From positions 302,100-366,099 of the forward strand of contig NZ_CVRP01000001.1 in NCBI RefSeq assembly GCF_001261735.1: a DNA stretch of 64,000 nt. The letters are read 5' to 3'. Position 1 is the stretch's first letter; each line of letters starts with the position of its first letter. Under the pieces are notes generated by a model. That model was not told the origin of the DNA and did no database searches. It worked only from the letters and a program-made list of their open reading frames with translations. A program made the translations under genes and the position numbers. This DNA is from Dysgonomonas sp. BGC7 (GTDB lineage Bacteria; Bacteroidota; Bacteroidia; Bacteroidales; Dysgonomonadaceae). Below, in pieces: positions 39,103-48,790 of the stretch.

Positions 39103-40468
39103 AACAAAATATATTTTAATCCTTGCACTGATCTTGATGGCTTCTTGTAAGATCGGACAAAAGTATCAGAAGCCGGAGATGGATATTCCTCAGTCTTTCG
39201 ATAAAAAAGGTATGATGGAGGGAGATGCTTCTATCATAGGGTGGAGTATTTTATACCCTGATACTATGTTGCAGGGGTTGATATCTAAAGCTCTGGATCA
39301 CAATAAAGACTTACTTATTGCAACAGCCCGGATCAAAGAAATGGCCGCAAATAAACGTATTGGTTTTGCAAATCTATTTCCTGAAATAGGAGGTGAGGTT
39401 GCAGGACAGAAAGAACATCTTAACTATGGGGGAGAGAATAGTAAGTATTCACCCGAATTGAGAGCAAATTTTAATGTATCGTGGGAATTAGATATCTGGG
39501 GAAAGCTTCGCTGGGCTAATGATGCCGGAGTAGCAGCATACTTGCAGTCTGTACAAGCTCAAAGGGCATTGCAACTCACTATAGTAGCACAGGTTGCACA
39601 ATCTTATTTCGAACTGAAAGCTTTGGACAGAGAGTTGAATATAGTAAAACAAACGCTTGATGCCCGACGCGAAGGCGTGCGTTTTGCCAAATTACGTTAC
39701 GAAGGAGGGTTAACATCCGAAATACCTTATAAACAAAGTCTGGTAGAGTTGGCTCGTACCGAAACACTTATTCCTAATTTGGAAAATGAACTTAAACTAA
39801 AAGAGAACGATTTATTTGTTCTTATAGGAGAGTTTCCTTTCGGAGTTATAACTAGAGGAGAGGATATAAGCCAACAACAAATTCCTCAAAATCTACCTGT
39901 AGACTTGCCTTCATCTTTATTGCAACGTCGTCCTGATATGATACAGGCTGAGCAGAAACTGATTGAAGCTAATGCTAAGGTCGGAATTGCTTATACTGAG
40001 ATGTTTCCCTCTCTGAAATTAACTGGGAGGCTGGGAGGAGAAAATACCGAGTTGACAGATTTTATAAAAAGTCCGACTTGGTTTATCTCAGGAGTGCTGA
40101 CAGGTCCCATCTTCAATATGGGAAAGAATAAAGCAAAACATAATGCTGCCAAAGCTGCTTATGAACAAGAAGTATATGCTTATGAAAAGTCTGTATTGGA
40201 GGCTTTTAAAGAAGTAAATAATGCTATTCTTACATTTAACAAAATGAAGGAAGTTTATCGTTCACAGGAGGCTCTATATAATTCTGCTAAATCGTATCAT
40301 GAACTGGCCACAATACAATATGTGAATGGAGCTACCAGATATATTGATGTATTAGATGCTCAAAGACAATTATTTGATGCCGAAGTAGCTCTAAATAATG
40401 TCTTGTTGAATGAGCTTATATCTGTAGTAGTATTATACAAAGCTTTAGGTGGAGGTTTGCATAAATAG
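39089..40468 (+). CDS. outer-membrane efflux channel lipoprotein (NodT/OprM type)
   Basis: 459 residues, lipoprotein signal LMASC-KIGQ, then YQKPEMDIPQSF as in the RND outer-membrane factors. Duplicated OEP domains carry SPELRANFNVSWELDIWGKLR, GVRFAKLRYEGGLTSEIPYKQSL, LLQRRPDMIQAEQKLIEANAKVGIAYTEMFPSLKLTG and a C-terminal YIDVLDAQRQLFDAEVALN. It forms the outer-membrane exit duct of the tripartite pump. Overlap with the permease gene indicates translational coupling. Confidence 0.94.
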   Translation: MKMSKTKYILILALILMASCKIGQKYQKPEMDIPQSFDKKGMMEGDASIIGWSILYPDTMLQGLISKALDHNKDLLIATARIKEMAANKRIGFANLFPEIGGEVAGQKEHLNYGGENSKYSPELRANFNVSWELDIWGKLRWANDAGVAAYLQSVQAQRALQLTIVAQVAQSYFELKALDRELNIVKQTLDARREGVRFAKLRYEGGLTSEIPYKQSLVELARTETLIPNLENELKLKENDLFVLIGEFPFGVITRGEDISQQQIPQNLPVDLPSSLLQRRPDMIQAEQKLIEANAKVGIAYTEMFPSLKLTGRLGGENTELTDFIKSPTWFISGVLTGPIFNMGKNKAKHNAAKAAYEQEVYAYEKSVLEAFKEVNNAILTFNKMKEVYRSQEALYNSAKSYHELATIQYVNGATRYIDVLDAQRQLFDAEVALNNVLLNELISVVVLYKALGGGLHK

Positions 40469-40712
40469 AATAGACAATAAAATACAATAAGATCAAAATT
40501 TTTCGGAGAAAGAAAATGGCACGAAGTTTCGATAAAAAAGGTATATACTTCGAAAAAACAACATTTATCTCTCTTTTTGTAGATGAGACCTAAAAAACTT
40601 CATCTGTAGGCTTCTGTATACGAAAAAAAATCATTAATTTGCCGCGTGAAAAACATGAGGTATAACCAGCCATAATAAAAAGTATACCTTTCATCTTAAA
40701 AAAACTGACTAT

Positions 40713-42719
40713 ATGAATGAGAACCTAGACCCCGAATTGCCTGTGGAAAAATCGACAGAAGAAGTCAATATTGAAAATGCAAGCACTGTAGATGCTGCAT
40801 CTGAAGCTGCTGTACAAGAAGCGGTAGAAGACAAAGCCACTGACCATTCTGACGCCGAAGAAGATGCGCAATCGGAAGCAACTACAGAGTCTTCTGTTGC
40901 AAAGGATACACCTTTGGCAAAAGAAGAGACCACCGAAAAACTTGAAGAGGAAGAGCCCGATGTGGAAATGCCTGAAGAAAAGGCTATTGAAAAGCATGCC
41001 TCTTTGTCGAAAGAAGAAGTAATTGAAAAATTGAAAAATCTGTCTTTGCAGAAAGAAATCCCTCCACGCTCGGAAGTAGAAGCTTTAAAGCAGGCATTTT
41101 ATAAATTACGTTCGGCGAATGTAGAAACCCAAAAAGCAGAATTCATCGAAGCGGGAAATGATCCGGCAGCTTTTGTGCCGTCATCGGATCCATCCGAAGA
41201 TGTAGTAAAAACATTCCTGAACGATATTAAAGAGAAACGAGCGAATAATGCTGCCGAAGAGGAAAGGCTGAAGGAAGATAATTATAATAAGAAACTTGGT
41301 ATAATAGATTCTATAAAGAATCTTACCGAAAGTTCCGATGACTTTAATAAGCTGTATAAAGAATTTAAAGACTTGCAGCAAAAATGGAATGAAATTACAT
41401 TAATACCACAATCGAAAGTAAAGGAATTGTGGAAGTCTTACCAGATATATACAGAAAAATTCTATGATCTGATTAAGATAAATAATGAATTTCGTGATTA
41501 TGACTTCAAAAAGAATCTGGAACTTAAAAATGCTATAATAGAATCGGTAGAAAAACTATTAGAAGACTCTGATGCTGTTTCGGCATTCCATCAATTACAG
41601 AATTTTCATCATCAATGGAGAGAGATTGGACCGGTATCCAGAGAACTCAGAGAAGAAACATGGACTAGATTTAAAGATGCTTCTACTGCTATAAATAAAA
41701 AATATCAGACTCACTTCGAATCCCTCAAAGGAAGAGAAGAAGAGAATTTAGCTGAGAAAACTGCTATTTGCGAACAACTGAAGACGATAGATTATAGTGT
41801 TCTCTCCTCATTCAAAGAATGGGATGAAAAAAGTAAAGAAGTTATAGAATTGCAAGCTAAATGGAAGACAATTGGCTTTGTTCCTAAAAAAGTGAATACT
41901 CAGATCTTCGAAGAATTCAGATCTCTTTGTGATGCTTTCTTTGAAAAGAAAAGTGAATTTTTTAAGGGAGTCAGAGAAGATATGGATTCCAATCTGGAGA
42001 AAAAAAGAGCTTTGGCTGAACAGGCTGTGGCTTTGAAGGATAGTACCGATTGGAAATCTACTACCGATAAACTTATTGCGATACAGAAAGAGTGGAAGAC
42101 AATCGGGCCTGTACCTCGTAAGTTTTCAGATATTATATGGAAAGAGTTTGTAACAGCTTGTGATTATTTCTTCGAGCAGAAAAAGAAAAATGATTCTTCT
42201 CAAAAAACAGAAGAACAGGAAAATCTTACTGCAAAAAAAGATATTATAGAGAAAATAAAAAATGTGGATATAACCAAAGATCCTTCAGAAGTGATAGCTG
42301 AGGTTAGAGATCTGGCAGATCAATGGCATAAGATTGGGTTTGTTCCATTCCGTGAAAAAGATAAAATCTATAAGGAATTTCATCAGGCTGTAGATGCTCA
42401 TTACGATAGATTGAAGATAGATAAAACAGAACGTAGGTTTGAATCGTTCAAGTCTAATATCAAAGATAATCTATCGAAACAGGATAATCCGAGAAGAGCT
42501 CTATATCGTGAACGTGAACATTTGATGCATCAGTTCAATAAAGTGAAGGCTGATCTTCAAACATATGAGAACAATATGAATTTCTTATCGATATCTTCCA
42601 AAGGAGGTGGCGGTCTGCTAAAAGATATCAATCATAAAATAGAAGATCTCAAAAATGAGTTGGATTTACTTGTGAAAAAGGTGGAAACGATAGATGAACA
42701 GCTAAACGAACTGGAATAA
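40713..42719 (+). CDS. DUF349 repeat protein
   Basis: 668 residues. The first ~110 are an acidic, Ala/Glu/Asp-rich low-complexity tail. Residues ~165-590 hold about five DUF349 helical repeats with a recurring W-K/H-x-I-G-x-V-P signature (for example QAKWKTIGFVPKK, QKEWKTIGPVPRKFSD, ADQWHKIGFVPFREKD). The last ~70 residues form a coiled coil. No signal peptide is present, so the protein should be cytosolic. DUF349 function is not established. The gene stands alone between the efflux operon and a strong terminator. Confidence 0.85.
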   Translation: MNENLDPELPVEKSTEEVNIENASTVDAASEAAVQEAVEDKATDHSDAEEDAQSEATTESSVAKDTPLAKEETTEKLEEEEPDVEMPEEKAIEKHASLSKEEVIEKLKNLSLQKEIPPRSEVEALKQAFYKLRSANVETQKAEFIEAGNDPAAFVPSSDPSEDVVKTFLNDIKEKRANNAAEEERLKEDNYNKKLGIIDSIKNLTESSDDFNKLYKEFKDLQQKWNEITLIPQSKVKELWKSYQIYTEKFYDLIKINNEFRDYDFKKNLELKNAIIESVEKLLEDSDAVSAFHQLQNFHHQWREIGPVSRELREETWTRFKDASTAINKKYQTHFESLKGREEENLAEKTAICEQLKTIDYSVLSSFKEWDEKSKEVIELQAKWKTIGFVPKKVNTQIFEEFRSLCDAFFEKKSEFFKGVREDMDSNLEKKRALAEQAVALKDSTDWKSTTDKLIAIQKEWKTIGPVPRKFSDIIWKEFVTACDYFFEQKKKNDSSQKTEEQENLTAKKDIIEKIKNVDITKDPSEVIAEVRDLADQWHKIGFVPFREKDKIYKEFHQAVDAHYDRLKIDKTERRFESFKSNIKDNLSKQDNPRRALYREREHLMHQFNKVKADLQTYENNMNFLSISSKGGGGLLKDINHKIEDLKNELDLLVKKVETIDEQLNELE

Positions 42720-42770
42720 TCTGACAAATAACACTTAGATATAAAAAGGCTTTTTGAGTCTATATATAGT

Positions 42771-42805
42771 ATAGTCGGAAGAAATATCTTCCGACTATTT
42801 TTTTG
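42771..42805 (+). terminator. intrinsic terminator of the DUF349 gene
   Basis: Perfect 12-bp stem (42771-42782 with 42787-42798), AATA loop, followed by seven T. It also lies 3' of the convergent hydrolase gene. Confidence 0.92.
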
Positions 42806-42850
42806 TTATCTGCTTGGCTGTTATCCGATATTGAGTAATACAAAGTATTA

Positions 42851-43789
42851 TTATTTACTCCTCATACAATGCTTCCTTTCTTTAATCCAATGGATAGCAA
42901 TGTCAATTGGTTGAGTAGAATCTGAAAATGCAACATTATGTCCTAATGAAGGAAAAAAACAGTATTCGTAAGGTTTACTCTGTGTTTTAAGTGTGTTGAG
43001 ACGTTCTATTGATAATCCTACGGGAATTTGTATATCTTTGCCGCCTAAAAGCCAAATGCCAGGAACAGATAGCTTACTAAGGGTATCGTAAGGGTCAGTA
43101 TTTTCAAATTGGTAACGATCTGTAGCATTGAGTATGTGTTCACGGACTTCTGCTTCGGTATGATTATCCCAAAAATTAGGATTTCCATCTGTGAAAAACT
43201 GAAAACGAAGCTGTTCGAGAGTAGGTACTACAGGCCCACAAAAAATCACCATAAAATCTACAAGCGGATTTATATTTGTCGCAATAGGAATTATCCACCC
43301 TGCCTGACTAAAACCAATCAACCCAATAGGTATATTTTTGTTTTGTTGATGAAGTATATTTATGGCAGCACTTGCGTCTTTTGCCAATAGGTTGAGGTTA
43401 AAAGAGTCAACATTGTTAGTGCTTACTTCCGGGCCGGCATACACTCCGTCCGACTCACCAACTCCACGTTTGTCATAGGTGAACACCGATATTCCGTTTT
43501 TAGCCAATAACAATGCAAAGTCTCTCATTCGTGACTCTTGACCCGAACCATGTACAAGAACTACTGCTGCATGCGAATATTGAGGAGTATAGACTGTTCC
43601 AGCCAGACTAACTCCTTCACTCTCGAATTTGATATCTTTTGTAATTATATCCGATGATTGGGCTTTTATATGATTGAAGGACACTAATAATAAGAGTAGA
43701 AAAAAGCCTGTCCGATAAAAAATGGAGATATTTTTTAATCTATCGACGCTTTTGGTGTTACAATTTATTGAATAATTATTTTTTGCCAT
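42851..43789 (-). CDS. secreted or membrane-anchored alpha/beta hydrolase
   Basis: 312 residues with a hydrophobic N-terminal segment (~residues 27-43, ending HIKAQ), so it is exported or anchored. The alpha/beta-hydrolase fold shows the oxyanion HGSGQESRM, FTYDKRGVGESDG, the nucleophile elbow GLIGFSQAGWI (Ser near 170), and a C-terminal LGHNVAF carrying the probable catalytic His. A dienelactone-hydrolase-like peptidase or esterase is possible; the substrate is unknown. The gene is monocistronic. Confidence 0.82.
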   Translation of the reverse strand: MAKNNYSINCNTKSVDRLKNISIFYRTGFFLLLLLVSFNHIKAQSSDIITKDIKFESEGVSLAGTVYTPQYSHAAVVLVHGSGQESRMRDFALLLAKNGISVFTYDKRGVGESDGVYAGPEVSTNNVDSFNLNLLAKDASAAINILHQQNKNIPIGLIGFSQAGWIIPIATNINPLVDFMVIFCGPVVPTLEQLRFQFFTDGNPNFWDNHTEAEVREHILNATDRYQFENTDPYDTLSKLSVPGIWLLGGKDIQIPVGLSIERLNTLKTQSKPYEYCFFPSLGHNVAFSDSTQPIDIAIHWIKERKHCMRSK

Positions 43790-43897
43790 ATTCTGTGGTT
43801 CTCAATTATTTGGTTTTATAGTAAGACGTAATAGATAAAGAAAGGTTACAGATTTTTGATAAGTATATAATTCAACATAGAAAAACAAGATACAATT

Positions 43898-43949
43898 ATC
43901 TAAATAAAAGAGGTCGGAAAAAATTTTTTCCGACCTCTTTTATTTAGAT
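43898..43949 (-). terminator. 52-bp perfect palindrome, terminator of the AsmA-like gene
   Basis: Every base of 43898-43923 pairs with 43924-43949, with no unpaired centre. The core GAGGTCGG is flanked by A and T tracts, so the RNA forms a long hairpin ending TTTTATTT on the minus strand just after the AsmA-like stop. Confidence 0.88.
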
Positions 43950-43960
43950 GTGTGAATATA

Positions 43961-46639
43961 TTATTCGGCGCTACCTGTAGCTTCTAATTTCTTTATTTGT
44001 TCTTCTGCCTTGTTTTTCATATTTTGTCCTTGTTTCTGAGCTTCTTCTACCAGTTTCTTTCCTGCTGCTGTGGCTGCTGCTTTTGCAATAGGATTCTTTC
44101 CTGCTTTACTCACCAAATTATCTGATTGTTTTTGGGCTTCTTCTACTAATTTTGTAGCAGCATTATCAGCTTCTGTTCTTAGTTTGGCTATTTGTTTTTC
44201 TTTCTCAGCAGAAATGGTTGACGATACGTTTCCGCCTTTTTCTCCACCGAGTAGATCGTTGATTGCCGAAGAGGCTGCTCCGCTTAATAGGGCTTTAGTG
44301 TCTACTCCTATTTTAGGACTGGTAAATGTACCTCCTATGGTGATAGGCACATTGTTGATGAAATTGTTGGATAATGATTTCGGAAGAGTGATTGTTCCTT
44401 TATAATTTATGCTTTGATCTAATCCTGTAGAGCCTTCCAACTTCATTACTCCACCATTACCTATATTAAGGCTGAATGGTTTTGCAATTATTTGTCCATT
44501 GTCAATAGAGAATGGAAGATTAAGATCTTTAGGAGATATCGATTTTAGGGCATCTACTTTTAGTGCTGAAGATAGAGCCGATAATGCAGCTACATTTTCA
44601 ACTTTTACATCGCTGGTCTGTAATGCTCCACTACCGGTAAGGCCAGCAAGCGTTTGCATAATAGATTGTCCCAGAGAAGTGTTGAACTTAAGATTCATTG
44701 AGTATGTTCCTATTAAGCTCTCAAATATTGGTGCAAATTTCTGAATAGACTCTACCGATTTGAATGTTTCGGCAAATGACACTTTCGATAGTGCCAAGTC
44801 GAAATCTACTTTTGGATTTTTAGGATCTGATGTGTTATATGATCCTGTTACTTTACAAGATCCGCCTAATGCATTTGCACTTACATTATTAAGAGTAAGA
44901 ATGCCGTTTTTGACCGACATATTACCATTCATGTTGGTAATGTTTATTTTGCTGTATATTACCTGATTGAGTGCTGCATTAAGTGCAAAATCAATATTTT
45001 TAGGAATGATTATATCTTCTGTAGAAGAAGCAGCATCCGAGGTTTCTCCAGTTGCAGTTTCTTCACTCAGGAAGTCGTTAGCATTCAGATAATTTGATTT
45101 TATATTAAGCTGTCCTTTCAGAATTTGATCTTTTAGGGCATAAGCTATAAAGTTTTCGAGACGGCCGCTGGCTGATATATCATTCTTCCCTATTTTTAAA
45201 TCCAATGCAGGAAGATTTACATAGCGAGGGGTGAATTCTAAAGAGGCATTATTGATAAGTACTTCAGGCATGTCTGTACCTTTATAAACCATATTGTTTA
45301 CTTTCAAGTTTCCTGATGCCGACACATTCTCATATTGTTCTTTTTCTATAGCCGACATTCTTGTTGCTATATTGATATCAGCTACGATTGTACCATTAAG
45401 TTCTGTGCCTTTTTCCAAAGGATATACATCTTTTATCATACTAAGATTAAGAGTTCCGTTGGCATGAGCTTTCAGGTTAGGGTCACTTATAGGTGTTGAA
45501 ATATTCAGATTTCCGCTAAAAGGATTTCCTCCTAAATTGAAACTGAATTTGCTGATGTCCACAATCGTATTATCCAGATCTCCACCTTTGCTGTTAATAG
45601 CTACAGCTACATTAATATCGTTTACCGATTTTGGTAATGATGGATATTGGAACATCGCATTGCTTACCAGAATTTTTACGTCAAATGCCGGATATGTCTC
45701 ATCTTGCATAAGTCCTTTTACATATGCTTCGAGCGACGCTGTACCGGATGTTTTTACATCCTTGAAATCGTTAGTATACATTGCCGGTACTAAAGATAAT
45801 ATGTCTTTGAACTGAGTATCCGGTGCATTAAGTTTCAGGTCGAAATCCATGCCTTCATAGTCCTTGCCCACCATAGCAAAAGAACCATCGATGGAGGCTG
45901 TCAATTCATTTATTTGTAAATTACTTTGAGTAAATACAAACTTCATATTATCCAGATCAGCATTTAGATCAGCATCAGCAATTGCTTTTACCTTGTTAAG
46001 GTAAGGTACATTTCCCATTAGGAATGTAAGTTCATCTACAGTTGCTTTTATTCTCATTGTAGTTTCGCTAGCCGAAAAATCTCCCGATAGTTCTCCGTTC
46101 AACTTATTTACAATGGCTTTCATATTTGTAGAGTCGTTCTGATAAATAACATTACAGTCATTTAAAGATATACTCTTTAGGTTAAGCTTGAAAGGTGTAC
46201 TACTTTCACTTTCTGTAGCGCTGGCAGTAGAATCTACTTTTACTATATCATAGTTTACACGTCCGTCGGCTAATACTTTTGCATATACCGAAGCTTTGTC
46301 CAGATTTATTTTCGAGATGTTGTAGTTGCTTCCGAACAGGCTCATCAGATCTATAGTCACGCTTCCCGATTTAGCCTGTAAAAGTGTATCACTAGCAAAA
46401 TCTCCCACTCCTATTATAGTTGCATCGTTAAGGGAAAGTGTTGCATTCGGAAAATTAGAGAAGAGATTAAGTCCAAAGTCTTTTATATCCACTTTAGCGT
46501 TTAACTGTTCATTAGCTACATTTAGCACCGCCGTTTTGATTTTATCCTTAAACAGGAATGGGATAGCTATCATTGCTATTATGATAACACCCACAACGAT
46601 ACCTGCTATCGTAAGGCCTTTTTTTACTCCTTTTGTCAT
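43961..46639 (-). CDS. AsmA-family envelope protein
   Basis: 892 residues. The N-terminus has one membrane anchor (IAGIVVGVIIIAMIAIPFLF), then the long beta-rich AsmA/DUF748-type region with repeated ISKINLDKASVYAKV and INDVNVA-like strands; the AsmA C-terminal domain covers ~600-800. The last ~80 residues are Lys/Glu/Ala-rich helix. AsmA-like proteins are thought to form bridge-like beta grooves for lipid transport between membranes (knowledge of the family; the role here is inference). Confidence 0.87.
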   Translation of the reverse strand: MTKGVKKGLTIAGIVVGVIIIAMIAIPFLFKDKIKTAVLNVANEQLNAKVDIKDFGLNLFSNFPNATLSLNDATIIGVGDFASDTLLQAKSGSVTIDLMSLFGSNYNISKINLDKASVYAKVLADGRVNYDIVKVDSTASATESESSTPFKLNLKSISLNDCNVIYQNDSTNMKAIVNKLNGELSGDFSASETTMRIKATVDELTFLMGNVPYLNKVKAIADADLNADLDNMKFVFTQSNLQINELTASIDGSFAMVGKDYEGMDFDLKLNAPDTQFKDILSLVPAMYTNDFKDVKTSGTASLEAYVKGLMQDETYPAFDVKILVSNAMFQYPSLPKSVNDINVAVAINSKGGDLDNTIVDISKFSFNLGGNPFSGNLNISTPISDPNLKAHANGTLNLSMIKDVYPLEKGTELNGTIVADINIATRMSAIEKEQYENVSASGNLKVNNMVYKGTDMPEVLINNASLEFTPRYVNLPALDLKIGKNDISASGRLENFIAYALKDQILKGQLNIKSNYLNANDFLSEETATGETSDAASSTEDIIIPKNIDFALNAALNQVIYSKINITNMNGNMSVKNGILTLNNVSANALGGSCKVTGSYNTSDPKNPKVDFDLALSKVSFAETFKSVESIQKFAPIFESLIGTYSMNLKFNTSLGQSIMQTLAGLTGSGALQTSDVKVENVAALSALSSALKVDALKSISPKDLNLPFSIDNGQIIAKPFSLNIGNGGVMKLEGSTGLDQSINYKGTITLPKSLSNNFINNVPITIGGTFTSPKIGVDTKALLSGAASSAINDLLGGEKGGNVSSTISAEKEKQIAKLRTEADNAATKLVEEAQKQSDNLVSKAGKNPIAKAAATAAGKKLVEEAQKQGQNMKNKAEEQIKKLEATGSAE

Positions 46640-46770
46640 AATGTCGAGGTTTATTAGTTTTGTTTGTATTGTTTAACGTTTTGTTCGTGTATTTGTTTTG
46701 TACATCATCAAAAATCACCGAAAGTTACGGCTTTTTTAATTATTGCAAAAACTTGAGGGAGTAAATCGTT

Positions 46771-47883
46771 TTACGCTTCTATGTCTCTGCTCTTGACAGC
46801 TTGTATCAATCTGTCTAGTACAGGATTTACTAACTTATTATAGAATAGGGACATTATATATGAAATTACAATCGTAAGGACTAGATGTATAAGTGCCCAT
46901 AATAAGATGGAAATTTGCTCATTCTCGGTAGTGTATCTAAGGGTGTAAGCACGTAGCATTCCATTTATTATAAACATAAACATACTTATTTTTCCAATAA
47001 ATATAAGAGGATTTTTGATCATTTTTGACGAACTATTATAAACAGGATAGCATATGTAGAGTATCAGAATAGTTGCAGAGATAAAACTGTAAGGGTAGAA
47101 GCACTCGTAAAAATTAGCTAATATAAATATAAGAAGGGCGGGTAGTACTATCTTATAGTCTAAACGGAATTTTTTGAACATTGCAAGCCCCATAGCCAAA
47201 ATAAATTCCGGTAAATGTCCAATGAAATTAGCAAAAAGAGGGATGTTTAGTCTGTCGAAAACAGGTAGTAAAATATATATAAGTAAAAGGCTTAGACCTA
47301 TCATAATAAAGAATCCTTTTTCCTTATACTTATCCATTAAATAATATATAAATGGAAAGATCAAATATAATTGGACTATGAATCCAAAAAACCAAAATGG
47401 ACCAGCATAAAAGTAAAGGAATATAGTATCGGAAGAAAAGTTATTGTATAATAAAAGAGTCGATTTCGCAAAGTCTAAGTATTGGTTTATTGAAATTATA
47501 TTGATATGATAAATAAGAACAAAATAACATATCAGTCCTAAAATAATCAATCCGTAAATTTTGATAATCTTAGGTAAGATATAAACTATATATGAAGACG
47601 GTTTTCTCTTTATGAATTGTTTTGCTAAGCCATACCCACTGGCAAAAATGAATATTTCTACTCCGAAATGTCCGAAATATGAAAAACAGGCATTTATCAA
47701 TGATAAAGGATCATTGATAATAAAAGAGATTAATTCATAAACACGACTATCCTTAAAATCAAATTCATTCTCTCCTATAGGATTTGTCCAGTGAAAGAAA
47801 TTATGCAAGACAATAGAAAGAATTCCTAATCCTTTCAATAAGGTTATCTGAGGCTTCGAAAGATTATATAAGATAGCACCCAT
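46771..47883 (-). CDS. acyltransferase 3 family membrane protein
   Basis: 370 residues with about ten membrane segments. The N-terminal KGLGILSIVLHNFFHW carries a conserved His as in the acyltransferase-3 family, followed by FGVEIFIFASGYGLAKQF. Such proteins O-acylate sugars or other envelope molecules; the substrate is unknown. It starts 10 bp after the methyltransferase gene stop, in a three-gene minus-strand unit. Confidence 0.78.
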   Translation of the reverse strand: MGAILYNLSKPQITLLKGLGILSIVLHNFFHWTNPIGENEFDFKDSRVYELISFIINDPLSLINACFSYFGHFGVEIFIFASGYGLAKQFIKRKPSSYIVYILPKIIKIYGLIILGLICYFVLIYHINIISINQYLDFAKSTLLLYNNFSSDTIFLYFYAGPFWFFGFIVQLYLIFPFIYYLMDKYKEKGFFIMIGLSLLLIYILLPVFDRLNIPLFANFIGHLPEFILAMGLAMFKKFRLDYKIVLPALLIFILANFYECFYPYSFISATILILYICYPVYNSSSKMIKNPLIFIGKISMFMFIINGMLRAYTLRYTTENEQISILLWALIHLVLTIVISYIMSLFYNKLVNPVLDRLIQAVKSRDIEA

Positions 47884-47893
47884 CTATTATTTC

Positions 47894-48787
47894 TTATTTC
47901 TTAAATCGGGCATAGACACTCAATGGCAGATTTTTTCCTGATTTTTCGGGTATGATTAGTTCTCCGAACTGAATATCTTTTACCGCAGGAAAATAATCTT
48001 TTATAAGGTTTTCTGCTATAACGGGAGAGAATCCCATCGAATAAAGATTGAGGATAAGAAATGAATCGCTAGGGCTGAGCAAATCACTGCAATGTTGCAT
48101 TAGTTCGGCAATGTTATCCTCCAATATCCATTTTTCACCATCGGGGCCTCTGCCATAGGCCGGAGGATCTAATATGATTCCATTATAAGTGTTTCCTCGC
48201 TTTACTTCTCTGCGGCAAAATTTAAGAGCGTCTTCTACTATCCACCGTATATTGTCAAGACCTGAGGACTCCATATTTTCGCGTGACCATGTGATAACCT
48301 GTTTTACAGAATCTACGTGGGTTACATCTGCCCCTGCGCTTTTGGCTGCGATAGATGCTCCTCCGGTATATGCGAACAGATTGAGTATCTTTGGCTTTTC
48401 TATTGCTAATCCGGCTATAGTCTCATAAATGTAATTCCAATTTTCAGCCTGTTCGGGAAATATACCTACATGTTTGAACGATGTTAGTCCCAACCTGAAT
48501 TTTAGATTCATCTCTTTATACTGGTACGTAATGAACCACTGGTCGGGCATTCCTTTTTTTTGCGTCCACGTTCCTTTGTCATTTCCGTCTTGTGAGGTTT
48601 TTCCTTTTTCCCGTTTGAATGTAGCATCGGCTATCTCTACCCATTCTTTCTCTGAGAAGCTCTTTCTCCATACAGCCTGCGGCTCGGGACGCCGTATTAT
48701 ATATTTTCCAAAACGCTCCAGCTTTTCGTATTCTCCCGAATCTACGAGTTCATATTCTTTCCAATGTAAAGGCTTTAATAATTGCAT
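47894..48787 (-). CDS. class I SAM-dependent (rRNA-type) methyltransferase
   Basis: 297 residues. The N-terminal half has RRPEPQAVW and the C-terminal Rossmann domain has SAM motif ILNLFAYTGGASIAAKSAGADVTHVDSVKQVITWSREN and the active-site NGIILDPPAYGRG (motif IV DPPxY/F). This pattern suits the RlmI/RlmK-type 23S rRNA C5-methylcytidine or related methyltransferases, although the PUA domain of RlmI is not seen. It lies 3 bp after an upstream lipoprotein gene and 10 bp before the acyltransferase gene, so one operon is likely. Confidence 0.83.
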   Translation of the reverse strand: MQLLKPLHWKEYELVDSGEYEKLERFGKYIIRRPEPQAVWRKSFSEKEWVEIADATFKREKGKTSQDGNDKGTWTQKKGMPDQWFITYQYKEMNLKFRLGLTSFKHVGIFPEQAENWNYIYETIAGLAIEKPKILNLFAYTGGASIAAKSAGADVTHVDSVKQVITWSRENMESSGLDNIRWIVEDALKFCRREVKRGNTYNGIILDPPAYGRGPDGEKWILEDNIAELMQHCSDLLSPSDSFLILNLYSMGFSPVIAENLIKDYFPAVKDIQFGELIIPEKSGKNLPLSVYARFKK

Positions 48788-48790
48788 TAT

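Noticed and set aside
40490..40620. Short inverted repeats after the efflux operon considered as a terminator
   Set aside because: The stems are only five to six bases with long loops and no T run, so they are not supported.
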